From VXOI01 sp965197575 (lineage in GTDB: Bacteria; Chloroflexota; Dehalococcoidia; Lucifugimonadales; UBA3495): a stretch of DNA of 64,000 nt. How positions within the stretch are numbered: position 1 is the first letter of the stretch; each line of letters begins with the position of its first letter. The translations under genes and the position numbers were made by a program. Under the pieces are notes generated by a model. That model saw only the letters and a list, made by a program, of their open reading frames with translations, was not told where the DNA came from and ran no database searches. Where the stretch lies: the NCBI GenBank assembly GCA_965197575.1, contig OZ240214.1, forward strand, positions 3,410,001 through 3,474,000, written 5' to 3'. Positions 27,392 through 37,137 of this stretch are shown here, one piece after another.

Positions 27392-28315
27392 ATGGCGGTT
27401 ACATTTAACGATATAGCTATAGCGGCAGGGCGAGTCAAGCCCGGATGGCAAGGGGCACGAAGGGTGATTACTGGGGCGAGGCGATACCCAGTGTTGCCTA
27501 TAGCAGTCCTGTTAATCGTAATGTTGATTCCTGCGTTGTTCGCCGAGCAGATCACGACTCACAACCCTGAGATTGGGGGTTTGAGACAGCGACTACAACC
27601 GCCAGCATGGCAGGAGGGGGGTAGCTGGTCGTATCCTCTGGGTACTGACAAGCTGGGCCGGGACATCCTGACCAGAATGATCTACGGTAGCAGGATTTCC
27701 TTGGTAGTCTGTCTGTCGGCCATTTTCCTGAGCGGGCTAATAGGGTCGGCCATGGGGATTACGGCGGGGTACTTCCGCGGCAACCTGGACCATGTGATTT
27801 CCCGCCTTGTAGACATCTCGATGGCCTTACCTGCCATTTTGGTGGCCCTGGTACTGGTAGTGGTATCAGAGGGTAGTTTTTTCGTTAAGGGCGATGCCGT
27901 GGTGATCGTCACGGTGTTGATCTTGTGGTCCCGGTATGCGCGGCAGATGCGGGGAGAAACTTTTGCCATCATGAGCCAGGATTACATATCCCGCGCTCGG
28001 GTAGCAGGGTGTTCGCCCTTCCGTATCATGATCTTCCACATCTTCCCCAACGTGCTTAATACCCTGGTTGTCCTGGCCACCCTGCAGATAGGCTTCGTCA
28101 TCATTCTTGAGGCGAGCCTTAGCTTCCTTGGGGCGGGCATTCCCCGACCTGCACCCGCTTGGGGCTCGATGGTGGCCGATGGGCGAGAGCTTATCACGTC
28201 GGCCTGGTGGATCTCCTTCTTCCCGGGCCTGGGGATTGTGCTCACGGTGGTATCCATGAACCTGCTGGGTGACTGGCTGCGGGACAAACTGGACCCCAAA
28301 CTGAGGCAGATATAA
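27392..28315 (+). CDS. dppC: peptide ABC transporter permease, DppC-like
   Basis: 307-aa permease partner of DppB. It has the conserved N-terminal block HPFGTD-like (YPLGTDKLGRDILTRMIYGSR), four to five TM helices and the EAA loop DYISRARVAGCSPFRIMIFHIFPN. It ends DWLRDKLDPKLRQI. The ATG at 27392 has GGAGCAGGA directly upstream. No ATPase gene follows; the only oppD/oppF genes in the window are on the other strand and broken, so this transporter may borrow ATPases from elsewhere. Confidence 0.92.
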   Translation: MAVTFNDIAIAAGRVKPGWQGARRVITGARRYPVLPIAVLLIVMLIPALFAEQITTHNPEIGGLRQRLQPPAWQEGGSWSYPLGTDKLGRDILTRMIYGSRISLVVCLSAIFLSGLIGSAMGITAGYFRGNLDHVISRLVDISMALPAILVALVLVVVSEGSFFVKGDAVVIVTVLILWSRYARQMRGETFAIMSQDYISRARVAGCSPFRIMIFHIFPNVLNTLVVLATLQIGFVIILEASLSFLGAGIPRPAPAWGSMVADGRELITSAWWISFFPGLGIVLTVVSMNLLGDWLRDKLDPKLRQI

Positions 28316-28847
28316 CCGGTATAGTTGCAAAAAAGCGACCCACCTTTTGACATACACCACAGCCTAAGGCCAATCGAGCGCCGACCTGACATGGTTGCAG
28401 GAGTCGACAGGGTATGCCATCGGGAAGGTTTAGAGAGCTCCGGAACCACTCCAGGTTGGCGCCTTGCCAAATCCCTCTACATCTACCCAGGTATCTGCGC
28501 CACAGATGACCCCGCATGCAGCTACAGCGCTGTTCGGAGCACCTGCTCCCTCATTAGTCGGTCAACCTCATGCCCTTGGTTAATAGGCAACTGAACGCTT
28601 ACGTTTTAAGAAACTGGGCACCAGAGATGCTACTATGCAATAGAGAGGGGGATCGCCCCATAGGTGGAAAGAGCCTGCGGGTTATCCATGGGGAAGAGTT
28701 ACCAGGGGGTACATCCGTTGGTAGCCCATGCCGATGGGGCAGGTTTGGTGCTGAGGTAAAAGGGGAGTAACCACCCAACAGGTCACCCTGCTATTTTCGC
28801 AGCCCAGGTGGGTTGAGGAAACTGCAACCATCATAAGAAAATATCTT
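28316..28847. other. 532-base stretch without a recognised gene
   Basis: Short open frames exist on both strands, but none shows a family, a good start or coding character. An ATPase gene would be expected here in a standard dpp operon and none is present, not even as a remnant I can detect. Confidence 0.35.
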
Positions 28848-29099
28848 GTGCGTCGAAAGATAGAGAAAGGATTAGTAGGCGGTGCCGTTATGGGCGGTAT
28901 CGTGGGGCTCATCCCTGGGATATTACTTATCATGGTGGCTTACGGCGGTAGCTACGGCCTCACCGGCACCGATATATTTACCTTTATCATCATGAGCATC
29001 ATCGGCATCACCCTGGCGGGCGCTATAGTAGGAGTCGTCTTTGGAGCCCTGGTATGGACTATCTCCTCTGCCGTGAGCCGGGTACGCCGGCCATCCTGA
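28848..29099 (+). CDS. small two-helix membrane protein
   Basis: 83 aa with a positively charged start (RRKIEKG) and two hydrophobic Gly-rich segments (VMGGIVGLIPGILLIMVAY, about 14-32, and IFTFIIMSIIGITLAGAIVG, about 43-62). It ends in a basic tail SRVRRPS. It starts at GTG 28848; no strong ribosome site is visible. The family is unknown and it could be a working membrane protein or part of a decayed one. Confidence 0.5.
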   Translation: MRRKIEKGLVGGAVMGGIVGLIPGILLIMVAYGGSYGLTGTDIFTFIIMSIIGITLAGAIVGVVFGALVWTISSAVSRVRRPS

Positions 29100-29474
29100 A
29101 GCCTAGAGCCGCGGTCCAGTAGCCCACGTGCGAGGAAGTATGGCACAACAAGAGGAACCCCTCCTGAGGTGACCAGATGTGGTTCTCTTTCTGCTGAGGT
29201 GATAGATAGGGGCCTTATAGTATAGAATTCGTCCTCCACTCCTATCTGATTATCCCAGGACTTCCCACGCCCTTTGGGACGCCACAAACGGAGGAAAATG
29301 GCCGAAGCAGCGAGTAGGGAAAGGTAGCTGCTTGTGTCGTGTAGCACACTCCCTTTTGCGCCGTGGACCGGTAAGTAGGTTGACACCGGAAAGATTCGCC
29401 TCCGATTCCATCAGGGACAAGCAGCGGAGCATAGGGCAGCAAGGAAATAACTGAGGGAAGTATAGGGAGGTAAT
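29100..29474. other. 375-base gap, only a ribosome-binding site seen
   Basis: No gene recognised. The last bases (GGGAGGTAATATG) form a strong ribosome-binding site for the beta-propeller protein. The promoter was not found. Confidence 0.35.
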
Positions 29475-30890
29475 ATGGCCGCCAGGGGCCGCGGTTCAGC
29501 CATAACGACGATCTGTCCGCGGTGTGGAGCAGCGGGCCAGGTTCCTGGGAGCATCTGCCAGAACTGCCGCCACCATTTTGCTGTACTCCCGGAATGGGCT
29601 CAGCCCATGCGGAGAAACAGGTGGCGGTCATGGCCCCGGCTGCTGGCGATAGTCCTCCTGGTAGTCGCGCTAGGCGCAGTCGTCTGGGCAAACTATCCCT
29701 TCATTCCTAACCCTGTGGTTATTATATTCAAGCGGCCTTCTACTAATGTGACTTCCGCCTCTTTGCCGGGCCAGTGGGCGATGCACGGCGGAGACCTCCA
29801 GCAGACTAACTATGTACCTTCCTACTCTCACCAGCCCGAAGGCAGGCTGGTGCGGTCTCTCGATTTAGGGGCGTCGACGCGCTCGGCCCCAGCAATCGTG
29901 GATGGTGTCATCTACATCGGCGGCCACTTCAAGATTATGGCCATAGATGCGGAGACGAGCCAAACGATATGGGAACTGCCCACCACCGGGCCGGTGCACT
30001 CCTCTCCGGCGGTGGCGGGGAAGCTGCTCTACGTGGGCCTTCTGGACAAACGGATAATTGCTCTAGATCGGGATAGCGGACAGATACGCTGGACATTTAC
30101 TACGGAAGACATTGTCCCAGGTTCGGCTGCGGTGGATTACGGTATGGTTTACATCGGCTCTCGAGACAGCTTCCTCTACGCGCTAGATGCCAAGATGGGG
30201 GAGCTTATCTGGAAATTTAAGACGGTGGGTGTGCCGGCTGCCTCCCCACCGGCTATCTATAATGGGAAGATCTTCGTGAGTTCGTCCAATGGCAACTTGT
30301 ATGTCCGCAGCTCCAGGACGGGGGACACCAGGCTCCGCTTTCGTACCGGTGCCTCACTGTTGGAGTCACCGGTCGTGGGCAATGGACTGGTGTACTTAGA
30401 GTCTAGCGGCGATGTATTCGCTGTAGACGCCGACGCCCGTGAGCTACCAGGCCAGTACCAGCTAAATCTCCTCTGGGCCCAGCTCTGGCTGTGGCAGTTT
30501 CCGGTCGTCCACAAGCCTCCAGGCCAGCCTGGTGGCAAATGGCGCCTCTCCCCCGACGGTGGCGGCCAAAGCTTCCGCTTCGCTCCGGCGCTGACGCCGG
30601 AGACTCTCTATATTGGGGACACCCAGAACCTCTTCTACGCTGTGGACGCCCTGAAGGGTACCAAGCTGTGGCGGTTCCGGGCTGATGCGCCGATTGCCGC
30701 CTCGGCAGTGGTAGTGGGCGAGAGAGTATATTTCGGGACTGAAGACGGTCTCCTCTATGCTCTGGACCGCTTCAGCGGAGAGCCCCTGTGGAAGCTCTCC
30801 CTGGGAGCGCCGCTAGAGACACAACCCGTCTTCTCTGAGGGTCGCCTCTATGCCCGCACCAGTGACCAGACACTTCACTTTATAGAGTGA
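29475..30890 (+). CDS. membrane-anchored zinc-ribbon / PQQ-like beta-propeller protein
   Basis: 471 aa. An N-terminal zinc ribbon has CPRCG near residue 14 and CQNCR near 29. One TM helix follows (LLAIVLLVVALGAVVWANYPF, about 57-77), then an eight-bladed BamB/PQQ-like propeller with repeats such as GVIYIGG-x-FKIMAIDAETSQ, LLYVGLLDKRIIALDRDSG, MVYIGSRDSFLYALDAKMG and VYFGTEDGLLYALDRFSGE. No PQQ dehydrogenase catalytic residues are apparent. It probably acts as an extracytoplasmic scaffold with a cytoplasmic zinc finger. Start: ATG with a perfect AGGGAGGT site. Confidence 0.82.
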   Translation: MAARGRGSAITTICPRCGAAGQVPGSICQNCRHHFAVLPEWAQPMRRNRWRSWPRLLAIVLLVVALGAVVWANYPFIPNPVVIIFKRPSTNVTSASLPGQWAMHGGDLQQTNYVPSYSHQPEGRLVRSLDLGASTRSAPAIVDGVIYIGGHFKIMAIDAETSQTIWELPTTGPVHSSPAVAGKLLYVGLLDKRIIALDRDSGQIRWTFTTEDIVPGSAAVDYGMVYIGSRDSFLYALDAKMGELIWKFKTVGVPAASPPAIYNGKIFVSSSNGNLYVRSSRTGDTRLRFRTGASLLESPVVGNGLVYLESSGDVFAVDADARELPGQYQLNLLWAQLWLWQFPVVHKPPGQPGGKWRLSPDGGGQSFRFAPALTPETLYIGDTQNLFYAVDALKGTKLWRFRADAPIAASAVVVGERVYFGTEDGLLYALDRFSGEPLWKLSLGAPLETQPVFSEGRLYARTSDQTLHFIE

Positions 30891-30926
30891 GCCACAGCCG
30901 ACCTCGACGGCGGAAAACAGCGAGCC

Positions 30927-31194
30927 CTCTAGCCGACAACGGTGGGCCCACGGAGACCCACGCGCTTCTGTCAGGCAGTCCGGCCATCGACCATGTTACG
31001 GTTGAGAATGGCAAAGACGCCGATGGCATTGCCTTCGCCACCGACCAGCGAGGGCTCCAGCGGATGGTGATCTGGACGGGGTTGCCAACTGCGATATCGG
31101 AGCGTTCGAACTCCAGACTTCGGAGCTAGTGTGCGGTGACCAGAATGGTGACGGCAGCGTCGACATGCAGATTGAGGTGGACCCCATCACTTAA
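30927..31194 (+). pseudogene. choice-of-anchor Q / dockerin-like protein, C-terminal remnant
   Basis: Reads LADNGGPTETHALLSGSPAID, then ATDQRGLQR; after a frameshift near 31070 it continues NCDIGAFELQTSELVCGDQN, then GDGSVDM, to TAA 31192-31194. The first two blocks and CDIGAFE are the hallmark of choice-of-anchor Q domains in secreted parallel-beta proteins. NGDGSVD resembles the first dockerin calcium loop. Only the last 90 residues or so remain. Confidence 0.65.
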
Positions 31195-31199
31195 ACAAC

Positions 31200-31790
31200 A
31201 ATGAGGCCAAATTAAAAGAGTCTGCCGGTACCAGTGGGAAGGTCTCAACGCCAGATGGTAGTACCATTTCTTGGTCCTGTAAACAGCTCCTTGGCTGTTC
31301 TTCTTTGAACACTTACCGTGGGGTCTGGTAGCCTAAAGCCTGGTGGGGCGCTCCTGGTTGTAGAAGTCTAGGAAAGCGCCGATTCCCCTCCTGGCTTCAG
31401 ACCCATTCTGGTAAGCCTTCAAATAGACCTCCTAATACTTGATGCTCCGCCACAGCTGCTCCACCCTGATTACATCGGGGTCGGTATAGCGCCTCATGCC
31501 GTCCATGCTGACTTGAATGCCTCGCTCCAGCAGCATCCCAGTGAAGGCGTCACTGGTGAACTGATTTTTCTGGTCGGTGTTGAAGATCTCCGACTTGCAT
31601 TTACTCAAGGCTTCTTCCAGGGCTTCAACACAGAAGTCCACCTCCAGGGTATTGGATCCCGATTCCATTGGGACCAGTCCAGCACATATTGGGTGTGCCA
31701 GTCCATGATGGCTACCAAATATAGAAAGCCCCGGGCCAAGGGTATGTCAGCTCCTAATCCCCGACTTGAGGTGTTAATCTATTGACCGCC
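31200..31790 (-). pseudogene. IS3-family transposase, C-terminal remnant
   Basis: The minus strand has rve-type integrase pieces in several frames: IPLARGFLYLVAIMDWHTQY, TLEVDFCVEALEEALSKCKS, FNTDQKNQFTSDAFTGMLLE and a last FYNQERPHQALGY-like block near 31345. The order is right for an IS3 OrfB, but there are at least two frameshifts and no OrfA. No terminal repeats were found. Confidence 0.75.
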
Positions 31791-32290
31791 CTGGGATACT
31801 GGGGCACGTCTTCACGAAGTGACGGTCGAATGATTCGGGCAAGATCACCCAGCATGCGTCCTTCAGATCAAAGCGCAAATGTCACGGCTTCACAAGGATT
31901 CCTTTGAAGACAACATCAAGCCTGAAAATGATGGACACTACCTTAGGTTGCTACGGGTCTGGCGGCAGACGGCGTGTATAATTTGGTCTGGATCAGACAC
32001 ATTAGCCAAGGGAGTGTTGAGGGACGGGTAAAGTGCTACAGTTCGAAATATTGTCCCGAGAGCAAACCTTGATTAAGCCGGCACCTGAAGACAGGCGGTG
32101 ATTGCTAGAGAATATCTGGGCTATATTCAAGAGCTCAGCGAGGGCCAAGCCGGCATGCTGCAGGCCAGTGAAGGAGAGACTCTTTCCAGCGTCAGAAGAG
32201 GACTCGGCGCGGCGGCGAAACTAGACGGCAAGGATCTCATAATGAAGCGAGGGGGGAAGGCAAGCCTTTGTTTAATGCATACTGAGGCCA
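31791..32290. other. 500-base gap, nothing recognised
   Basis: No family could be assigned to any frame. A forward ORF at 32098-32415 is antisense to oppF at its end and looks fortuitous. Confidence 0.35.
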
Positions 32291-32618
32291 TCAGTAAAGG
32301 TGGCAGGATACCAGGTGGCCGGTGCCCATATCTTTCAGCTGCGGCACTTCCACCGCGCACTTCTCCATGGCGAAGGGACAGCGAGGATGGAACCGACAAC
32401 CCGCAGGCGGATTGATGGGAGATGGGACCTCCCCCTGAAGCTCGATTTCCTCCCGCTGTATATCTGGATGAGAAGGCAACGCTGCGGAGAACAGGGCTTT
32501 GGTGTAAGGGCGCAACGGGTTGTCATATAGCTCATCGGTCGGGGATTGTTCTACGATCTGGCCCAGGTACATGACGGCGGTCTGATGCGACATGTACCGC
32601 ACGGTGGCTAGTACCGTT

Positions 32619-33317
32619 TCAATTTAATTCTATTGGATATACATGTTTGAGCTTACTGCGAGCGTCCTGGGTGGAAAACCGCCAGTCTATGATGGCGGCG
32701 GCCTCGTTGCGCTCGCGTTCGAGCGCTGCAAACTCCCGTTTCAGCAACGCTTCATCGCCGATCCGGCGGTTCAGACACTGTCTGCTGAAGACGCTCAACT
32801 CGATCTCGGCCATGTTCAGCCAGCTTCCGTGATTGGGTGTGTGGTGAAACTCCAGGCGTTTGGCTATGCGGCGCGCCTCGAACGCTCCAAATGCCTCGTA
32901 GAGCGAGCCCAACTTGTGGGTGTTGAGATTGTCCAGCACCAGCCGGGTCACTGTGGCGTCAGAATATGCCTCGTCCACCAGCCACCTCATCTGGTGCGCG
33001 AAGTCAACGGCAGTGCGGCGCCCGGTCACCTCGACGTGCCTCCACCCACCCTTCGGTTCACAGAACATGAACAGGTTCCGGGTCCCGTTTCGCTGGTACT
33101 CGGTGTCATAGCGCTCCACCCGTCCGGGCTTGGCTTTGACGGGCGGCCTCACGTCCCCGAGCAACTGCTTGGAGGACTCGTCGAAACACACCACCGGACG
33201 CTCCCGGTCGTACTCTTCGCGGTACAGGTCCAGCACATCCTCCATCCGGGCCACGAACTCCCCGCTCACCTTGGGAATGCACCACTCTTTCTTCTTCCAC
33301 GGCTTGAGTTCGTTTTT
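32619..33317 (-). CDS. IS630-B transposase, frame B (DDE catalytic part)
   Basis: Reads KNELKPWKKKEWCIPKVSGE straight after the A7 run. The DDE residues are in PVVCFDESSKQ, TRLVLDNLNTHKLGSLYEAF and HGSWLNMAEIELS. It ends at TGA 32621-32619, inside the terminal repeat. An ORF extends upstream of the A7 run, but that part is out of frame with the real N-terminus. Expression is expected by slippage from frame A. Confidence 0.85.
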   Translation of the reverse strand, partial: KNELKPWKKKEWCIPKVSGEFVARMEDVLDLYREEYDRERPVVCFDESSKQLLGDVRPPVKAKPGRVERYDTEYQRNGTRNLFMFCEPKGGWRHVEVTGRRTAVDFAHQMRWLVDEAYSDATVTRLVLDNLNTHKLGSLYEAFGAFEARRIAKRLEFHHTPNHGSWLNMAEIELSVFSRQCLNRRIGDEALLKREFAALERERNEAAAIIDWRFSTQDARSKLKHVYPIELN

Positions 33318-33736
33318 TTGAGTATCTGGCGCACCGTCTCCAGGGAGATGCTCCCGGCCAACTCCATCTCCACCACCTTGTCCGCCAGCAGATGGAGCGT
33401 CCAGTTTATATATCCTTCGGGTGGACTGCTGCACGCGATGGCAACCAGGTGCACTTCCTGCTTGCCGTCCAACTTGCGCTCCCGGCCCGGCCTTGGCCGG
33501 TCATTGACGGCGGCCTCAAGTCCTTCCTCGACGAACCGCTTGCGCACTCTGGCAACAGTAGCGGCGTTGACCAAAAGCACCCCGGCTATCTCACGGTCCC
33601 GAAGTCCTTCATCTGCTTTGAGCAGCGCCAGCGCCCGCTTGACGGTGCGGACGGACGGCTTGCCCCGGCGTGAAACCTCATTGAGACGAGAGCGTTCGGA
33701 TTCAGTCAGCTTGACTTTATACTTGATGGCAGTCAT
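33266..33736 (-). CDS. IS630-B transposase, frame A (helix-turn-helix part)
   Basis: Begins MTAIKYKVKLTESERSRLNE at the ATG at 33736. A further in-frame ATG lies at 33754, but this start matches IS630-A. The HTH region is LRDREIAGVLLVNAATVARVR. Useful homology ends at QILKKTNSS, next to the T7 run (A7 on the coding strand) at 33313-33319. The frame then drifts to a stop at 33266. It is organised exactly like IS630-A although the proteins are diverged. Confidence 0.85.
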   Translation of the reverse strand: MTAIKYKVKLTESERSRLNEVSRRGKPSVRTVKRALALLKADEGLRDREIAGVLLVNAATVARVRKRFVEEGLEAAVNDRPRPGRERKLDGKQEVHLVAIACSSPPEGYINWTLHLLADKVVEMELAGSISLETVRQILKKTNSSRGRRKSGAFPR

Positions 33737-34480
33737 GTCTGGATACTCCCCCACAGAAAGATCATACCCCAGTATGACTGCCTTCTCATATTCTTGTAAA
33801 TCTATCTGGAAACGGTACTAGATTATGGGCCACCAGCAAAAAAGCAATTCCGGTCTGCTCTTGGAGGTCCACCAGCAGGTTCATCACCTGGGCGCGGATG
33901 GATACGTCGAGGGCTGACACCGGCTCGTCCAAGATGATAATCTTGGGGTAGGAAGCCAGAGCAACGGCGACGCGCTGCCGCTGGCCACCGCTGAACTCGT
34001 GAGGATAGTTGTTGCCTTGTTCCGGGCGGAGGCCAACTTGATTCAGCACTTCTGACACTCGGTCTTCTGTTTCTCGTCTAGAAACATCTCTGTTGACGAC
34101 CAGAGCTTCGGAAATGATGTCCTTGGCCTTCATTCGAGGGTTCAGGGAGGACCAGAGGTCCTGGAACACCGCCTGTACCTGGGTCCGGTACTCTTTAAGC
34201 TCCGGGCCTCGGAAGGACTGGATGTCTCTATCATTCAGTAGGATATGTCCCTCTGTAGGCGTCTCCAAACGCAGTATCAGCTTGGAGGTGGTGGTCTTGC
34301 CGCAGCCCGACTCCCCCACCAGACCAAGGGTTTCTCCCTCATTGATGGAGAAACTTATCCCGTCCACGGCCTGGACGTAGCCGATGGTCTTCATCAAAAC
34401 CAGGCCTTTGGTGACGGGAAAGTATTTTTTTAGATTCTCAGCGCGTAACAGCTCAGCTGCCATGTCGGTTCCATTCGTGC

Positions 34481-35475
34481 CTATTCTTCCCAGGTTGGGT
34501 CCAGCCTAAAGCAGCTAGCCACGTGTTCGTTATTCACTGAATAAGAAGCCGGATATTCCTGCCTACAGCGGTCTTGGGCATGGACACACCTGGGGGCGAA
34601 GCGACACCCTTCAGGCAAATCCCACAAGGCTGGAGGCTGACCTTCGATGGAAAAGAGCCGGTCTGTTCGTTCCATCTGGGGCACCGAGCCCATCAGCGCC
34701 TGGGTATAGGGATGCTTGGGATTGTTGAACAGGTCTCGCACTCCGCCAATCTCCACAAAGCGGCCCGCGTACATCACCGCCACCCGGTCGCACATACGGG
34801 CAACAATCCCGAAGTCGTGGGTAATGAAGATGATAGCCATCCCGGTCTCCGCCTGAAGTTCTTTCAGCAGGCGCAGATACTGAAGCTGGATGGTAGAGTC
34901 TAGAGCAGTGGTAGGCTCATCGGCGATTATTACCTTGGGAGCACAGGAAATGGCGATAGCCCCGATGACGCGCTGCTTCATGCCACCACTCATTTGATAT
35001 GGAGGAAGTCGTCCATGCGACGCTCAGGAGCGGCTACCCTCACACTTTTCAGGGCCTCCACTGCCTGCTGTACTATTCCTCTGTGGGCACCCTGGCCGTG
35101 AGTTTTCAGTGCCTCGATGACCTGGTTACCGATGGTAAAGACTGGGTTTAGGGAGGTCTGGGGGTCCTGGAGTATCATGGAGATATTGCGCCCCCGGATT
35201 TGCCGCATCTCCTCATCGCTTTTCTCTACCAGGCTTTCTCGGTCCAGGATAATTTCTCCTTGAATGATGCGGGCCGCCGGTCTAGGGATGAGACGGACCA
35301 AGGAGAGGGCGGTCATGGTCTTGCCGCAACCCGACTCGCCTACAATACCAAGAGTCTCCCCCTGGCGCAGGATGAAGCTAACCCCATCTACTGCCTTGGT
35401 CACTCCCCGCCGGTTGAAGAAATGGGTGTGGAGGTCATTGACTTCCAGGACAACGTCGCCAATCTGGCTAGCCAT
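34481..35475 (-). pseudogene. oppD: oligopeptide ABC transporter ATPase OppD, frameshifted
   Basis: Part 1 (35475-34990): Walker A GESGCGKTMTALSL and Q-loop QDPQTSLNP, ending RRMDDFLHIK at a stop. Part 2 (34993-34481): SGGMKQRVIGAIA (signature), VIIADEPTTALDS (Walker B), the H-loop FITHDFGIV and a Cys block CRFAPRCVHAQDRC. Adding one base near 35003 gives DDFPPYQMSGGMKQR, a normal OppD. Walker A and the signature are thus on different frames and the ATPase is dead, unless the indel is an assembly error. Confidence 0.88.
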
Positions 35476-35480
35476 TGTTA

Positions 35481-35750
35481 TTAAACCTGCTTCTGCTTGG
35501 GATCCAACAGGTCCCTCAGCCAGTCACCCGGCAGTTTCTTCGACAGCACCACCAACAAAATGTCCAAGCCCGGGAAGAAGGACACTCACCAGCGGGAGAG
35601 AATTAGCTCCGTCCCATCAGCTACCATCAAACTCGAGCGGGAGGGGCTCTGGGGATGCCCACCCCTTAGAAAGCTAAGAGTGGATTCCACGACGGTGACG
35701 AAACCCACTTGGAGCGTAGCCCAGCGCTCTACAACCAAGGGATAGACGTG
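35481..35750 (-). pseudogene. DppC-like permease, C-terminal remnant
   Basis: Immediately upstream of oppD on the same strand: ATLQVGFVTVVESTLSFLRG, then SSLMVADGTELILSRW, a TGA where the intact paralog has Trp, VSFFPGLDILLVVLSKKLPG and DWLRDLLDPKQKQV, then TAA at 35483-35481. It is clearly homologous to the last 85 residues of the dppC at 27.4-28.3 kb. The 5' part is gone, cut near 35750. It shows that a second, complete dpp/opp operon once ran on this strand. Confidence 0.8.
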
Positions 35751-35916
35751 TCAAGTTAGATAGCTTGATTCTGTCAGGAGGTTTTCATTTGCGTAAGATA
35801 GTGGGGAGCCCAGCGGCACGAGTATTGATTCTGCCATTCTCGTGCCGAGCCGCTAGCGGCACGTATGGGTAGAACCTACAGACAGTGACTTCTGCGCGAT
35901 TAGCTACTAACTAATA

Positions 35917-37137
35917 CCAAGGTGAAACCCGCATAAAGCTAAACCTGGAAAGGAGCTGCGTTAGTCTGTAAAGGAAGTAGAGTGGCGGTGGTGTTGGGTA
36001 TGAGGGACATAGTGCAACTCCTTGAACGGTGGCAACTGGATGTAGGTGAGGTGCGGAGACGCATGTATGTAGCATCAACACTTCGGGAACGGGAACGGTG
36101 GCATGCGCTCTGGCTCTTGGCCTTGGGCTGGACCGCATCGGCGGTAGCCGAGGCACTGGAACGGGATTCCCATACCATCGGCATGTGGGTCACTGCCTTA
36201 GGCACCGGCGGTCCCACGGCTCTCGCCTTCGAGCAGTCGGGTGGTTCCCCCCGCCCTCGACGGAGACCAGCAGGCCCAACTGAAGGCTGCGGTCCAGGCG
36301 CTGCCCGAAAAGGCAGGCATCGACTTGGCGAATTGGAACTGGAAAGTGGTGCGGAGATTTGTCCAAGAACGCTTCGGGCACTCGTTGACCCGCAGCAGTT
36401 GCCTGAACTACCTGCACCGCTTGGGTTTTGTCCTGAAGCGGCCAAAGAAGCATTTCCTTAAGGCCGACGAAGCCAAGCGGGAAGCCTTCGTGGCGGCGTA
36501 TGCCGCGCTGCTGGCCGAAGCACAACAGGTGGGGGCAAAGGTCTTCTTCGCTGATGAGGCCCATTTTCGAGCGGATGCGGACCTGCGGGGGAAATGGGTG
36601 CTCAAGGGAGAGCCGGCGCTGGTAGATTCGAGCAGCCTCCGGTGGGGCGAAAAGGCCAGCTATTATTCGGCGGTGTGCCTGGAGACCGGCGAGGTGGAGG
36701 TTATGGAACTGCAGGGGTACAGCAACGCCGAAACCTCCACCGCCTTCCTGAAGCAACTGCGGGATAAGCACGCCGGACCACTGAACGTAATCTGGGACAA
36801 CGCTCCAGCCCATCATGGTGACGCCATGCGTGCCTACTTGGCTACCCCCGGCTTGCGCCTGCGATTGGTGAGCCTACCGGGATACAGTCCTGGTTTCAAT
36901 GCTGCCGAGGCGATCTGGGACTGGGCACGGGAAGAGGTCACCGCCAACCTGTGCTTGGGCACCAAAGCCGCGGTGCAGGAAAAATTGGGTCACTTCTCCT
37001 CCCAGTTGGCCTCACGGAGGGAAGAGGTCAAGCAACGGTGCCGGACTGTCTTGCAAGCACGGACACAGGAGCTCTTCAGAGCCGCTCAAGCCAGTATTTA
37101 TCCCACCATCCATGTAGATTCCACTTTGGCTTTGGTT
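35917..37137 (+). mobile_element. IS630-family element C
   Basis: Approximate ends. The left is after TA 35915-35916 (ccaaggtgaaacccgc) and the right before TA 37138-37139; the reverse-complemented right end reads aaccaaagccaaagtggaa. The repeats align only with a small offset, so the exact borders are uncertain. Two overlapping transposase frames lie inside. Confidence 0.65.
35982..36461 (+). CDS. IS630-C transposase, frame A (HTH part)
   Basis: Begins MAVVLGMRDIVQLLERWQLD; the ATG at 36000 (MRDIVQ) is an alternative start. HTH region: RERERWHALWLLALGWTASA, then VAEALERDSHTIGMWV. Homology ends at FEQSGGSP, at the C6 run 36247-36252. The rest of the frame is shadow of frame B. A +1 shift on CCC-C would join the two frames. 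Confidence 0.75.
   Translation: MAVVLGMRDIVQLLERWQLDVGEVRRRMYVASTLRERERWHALWLLALGWTASAVAEALERDSHTIGMWVTALGTGGPTALAFEQSGGSPRPRRRPAGPTEGCGPGAARKGRHRLGELELESGAEICPRTLRALVDPQQLPELPAPLGFCPEAAKEAFP

Larger units (their letters stand above)
32611..33818 (-). mobile_element. IS630-family element B (inside oppF)
   Basis: 1208 bp between TA at 32609-32610 and TA at 33819-33820. Ends begin GTACCGTTTC on both sides; the next 20 or so bases are only partly matched. It encodes a two-frame transposase on the minus strand. Its right end is nearly the same as that of the MITE at 6.2 kb. Confidence 0.9.
32291..34463 (-). pseudogene. oppF: oligopeptide ABC transporter ATPase OppF, split by IS630-B
   Basis: 5' part at 34463-33821: Walker A GESGCGKTTTSK, Q-loop QDLWSSLNP, signature HEFSGGQRQRVAVA, Walker B IIILDEPVSALDVS, ending LLVAHNL. 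3' part at 32608-32291: ATVRYMSHQTAVMYLGQIVE, the oligopeptide C-terminal domain (PLRPYTKAL) and the Cys block CRFHPRCPFAMEKC. The IS sits at the TA of the Leu codon CTA. Removing it with one TA gives AHNLATVRYM and an uninterrupted protein of about 320 aa, so the insertion looks recent. Confidence 0.9.

Noticed and set aside
35497..35745. 82-aa forward ORF before IS630-C
   Set aside because: Antisense to the dppC remnant, which has clear homology to the intact dppC.
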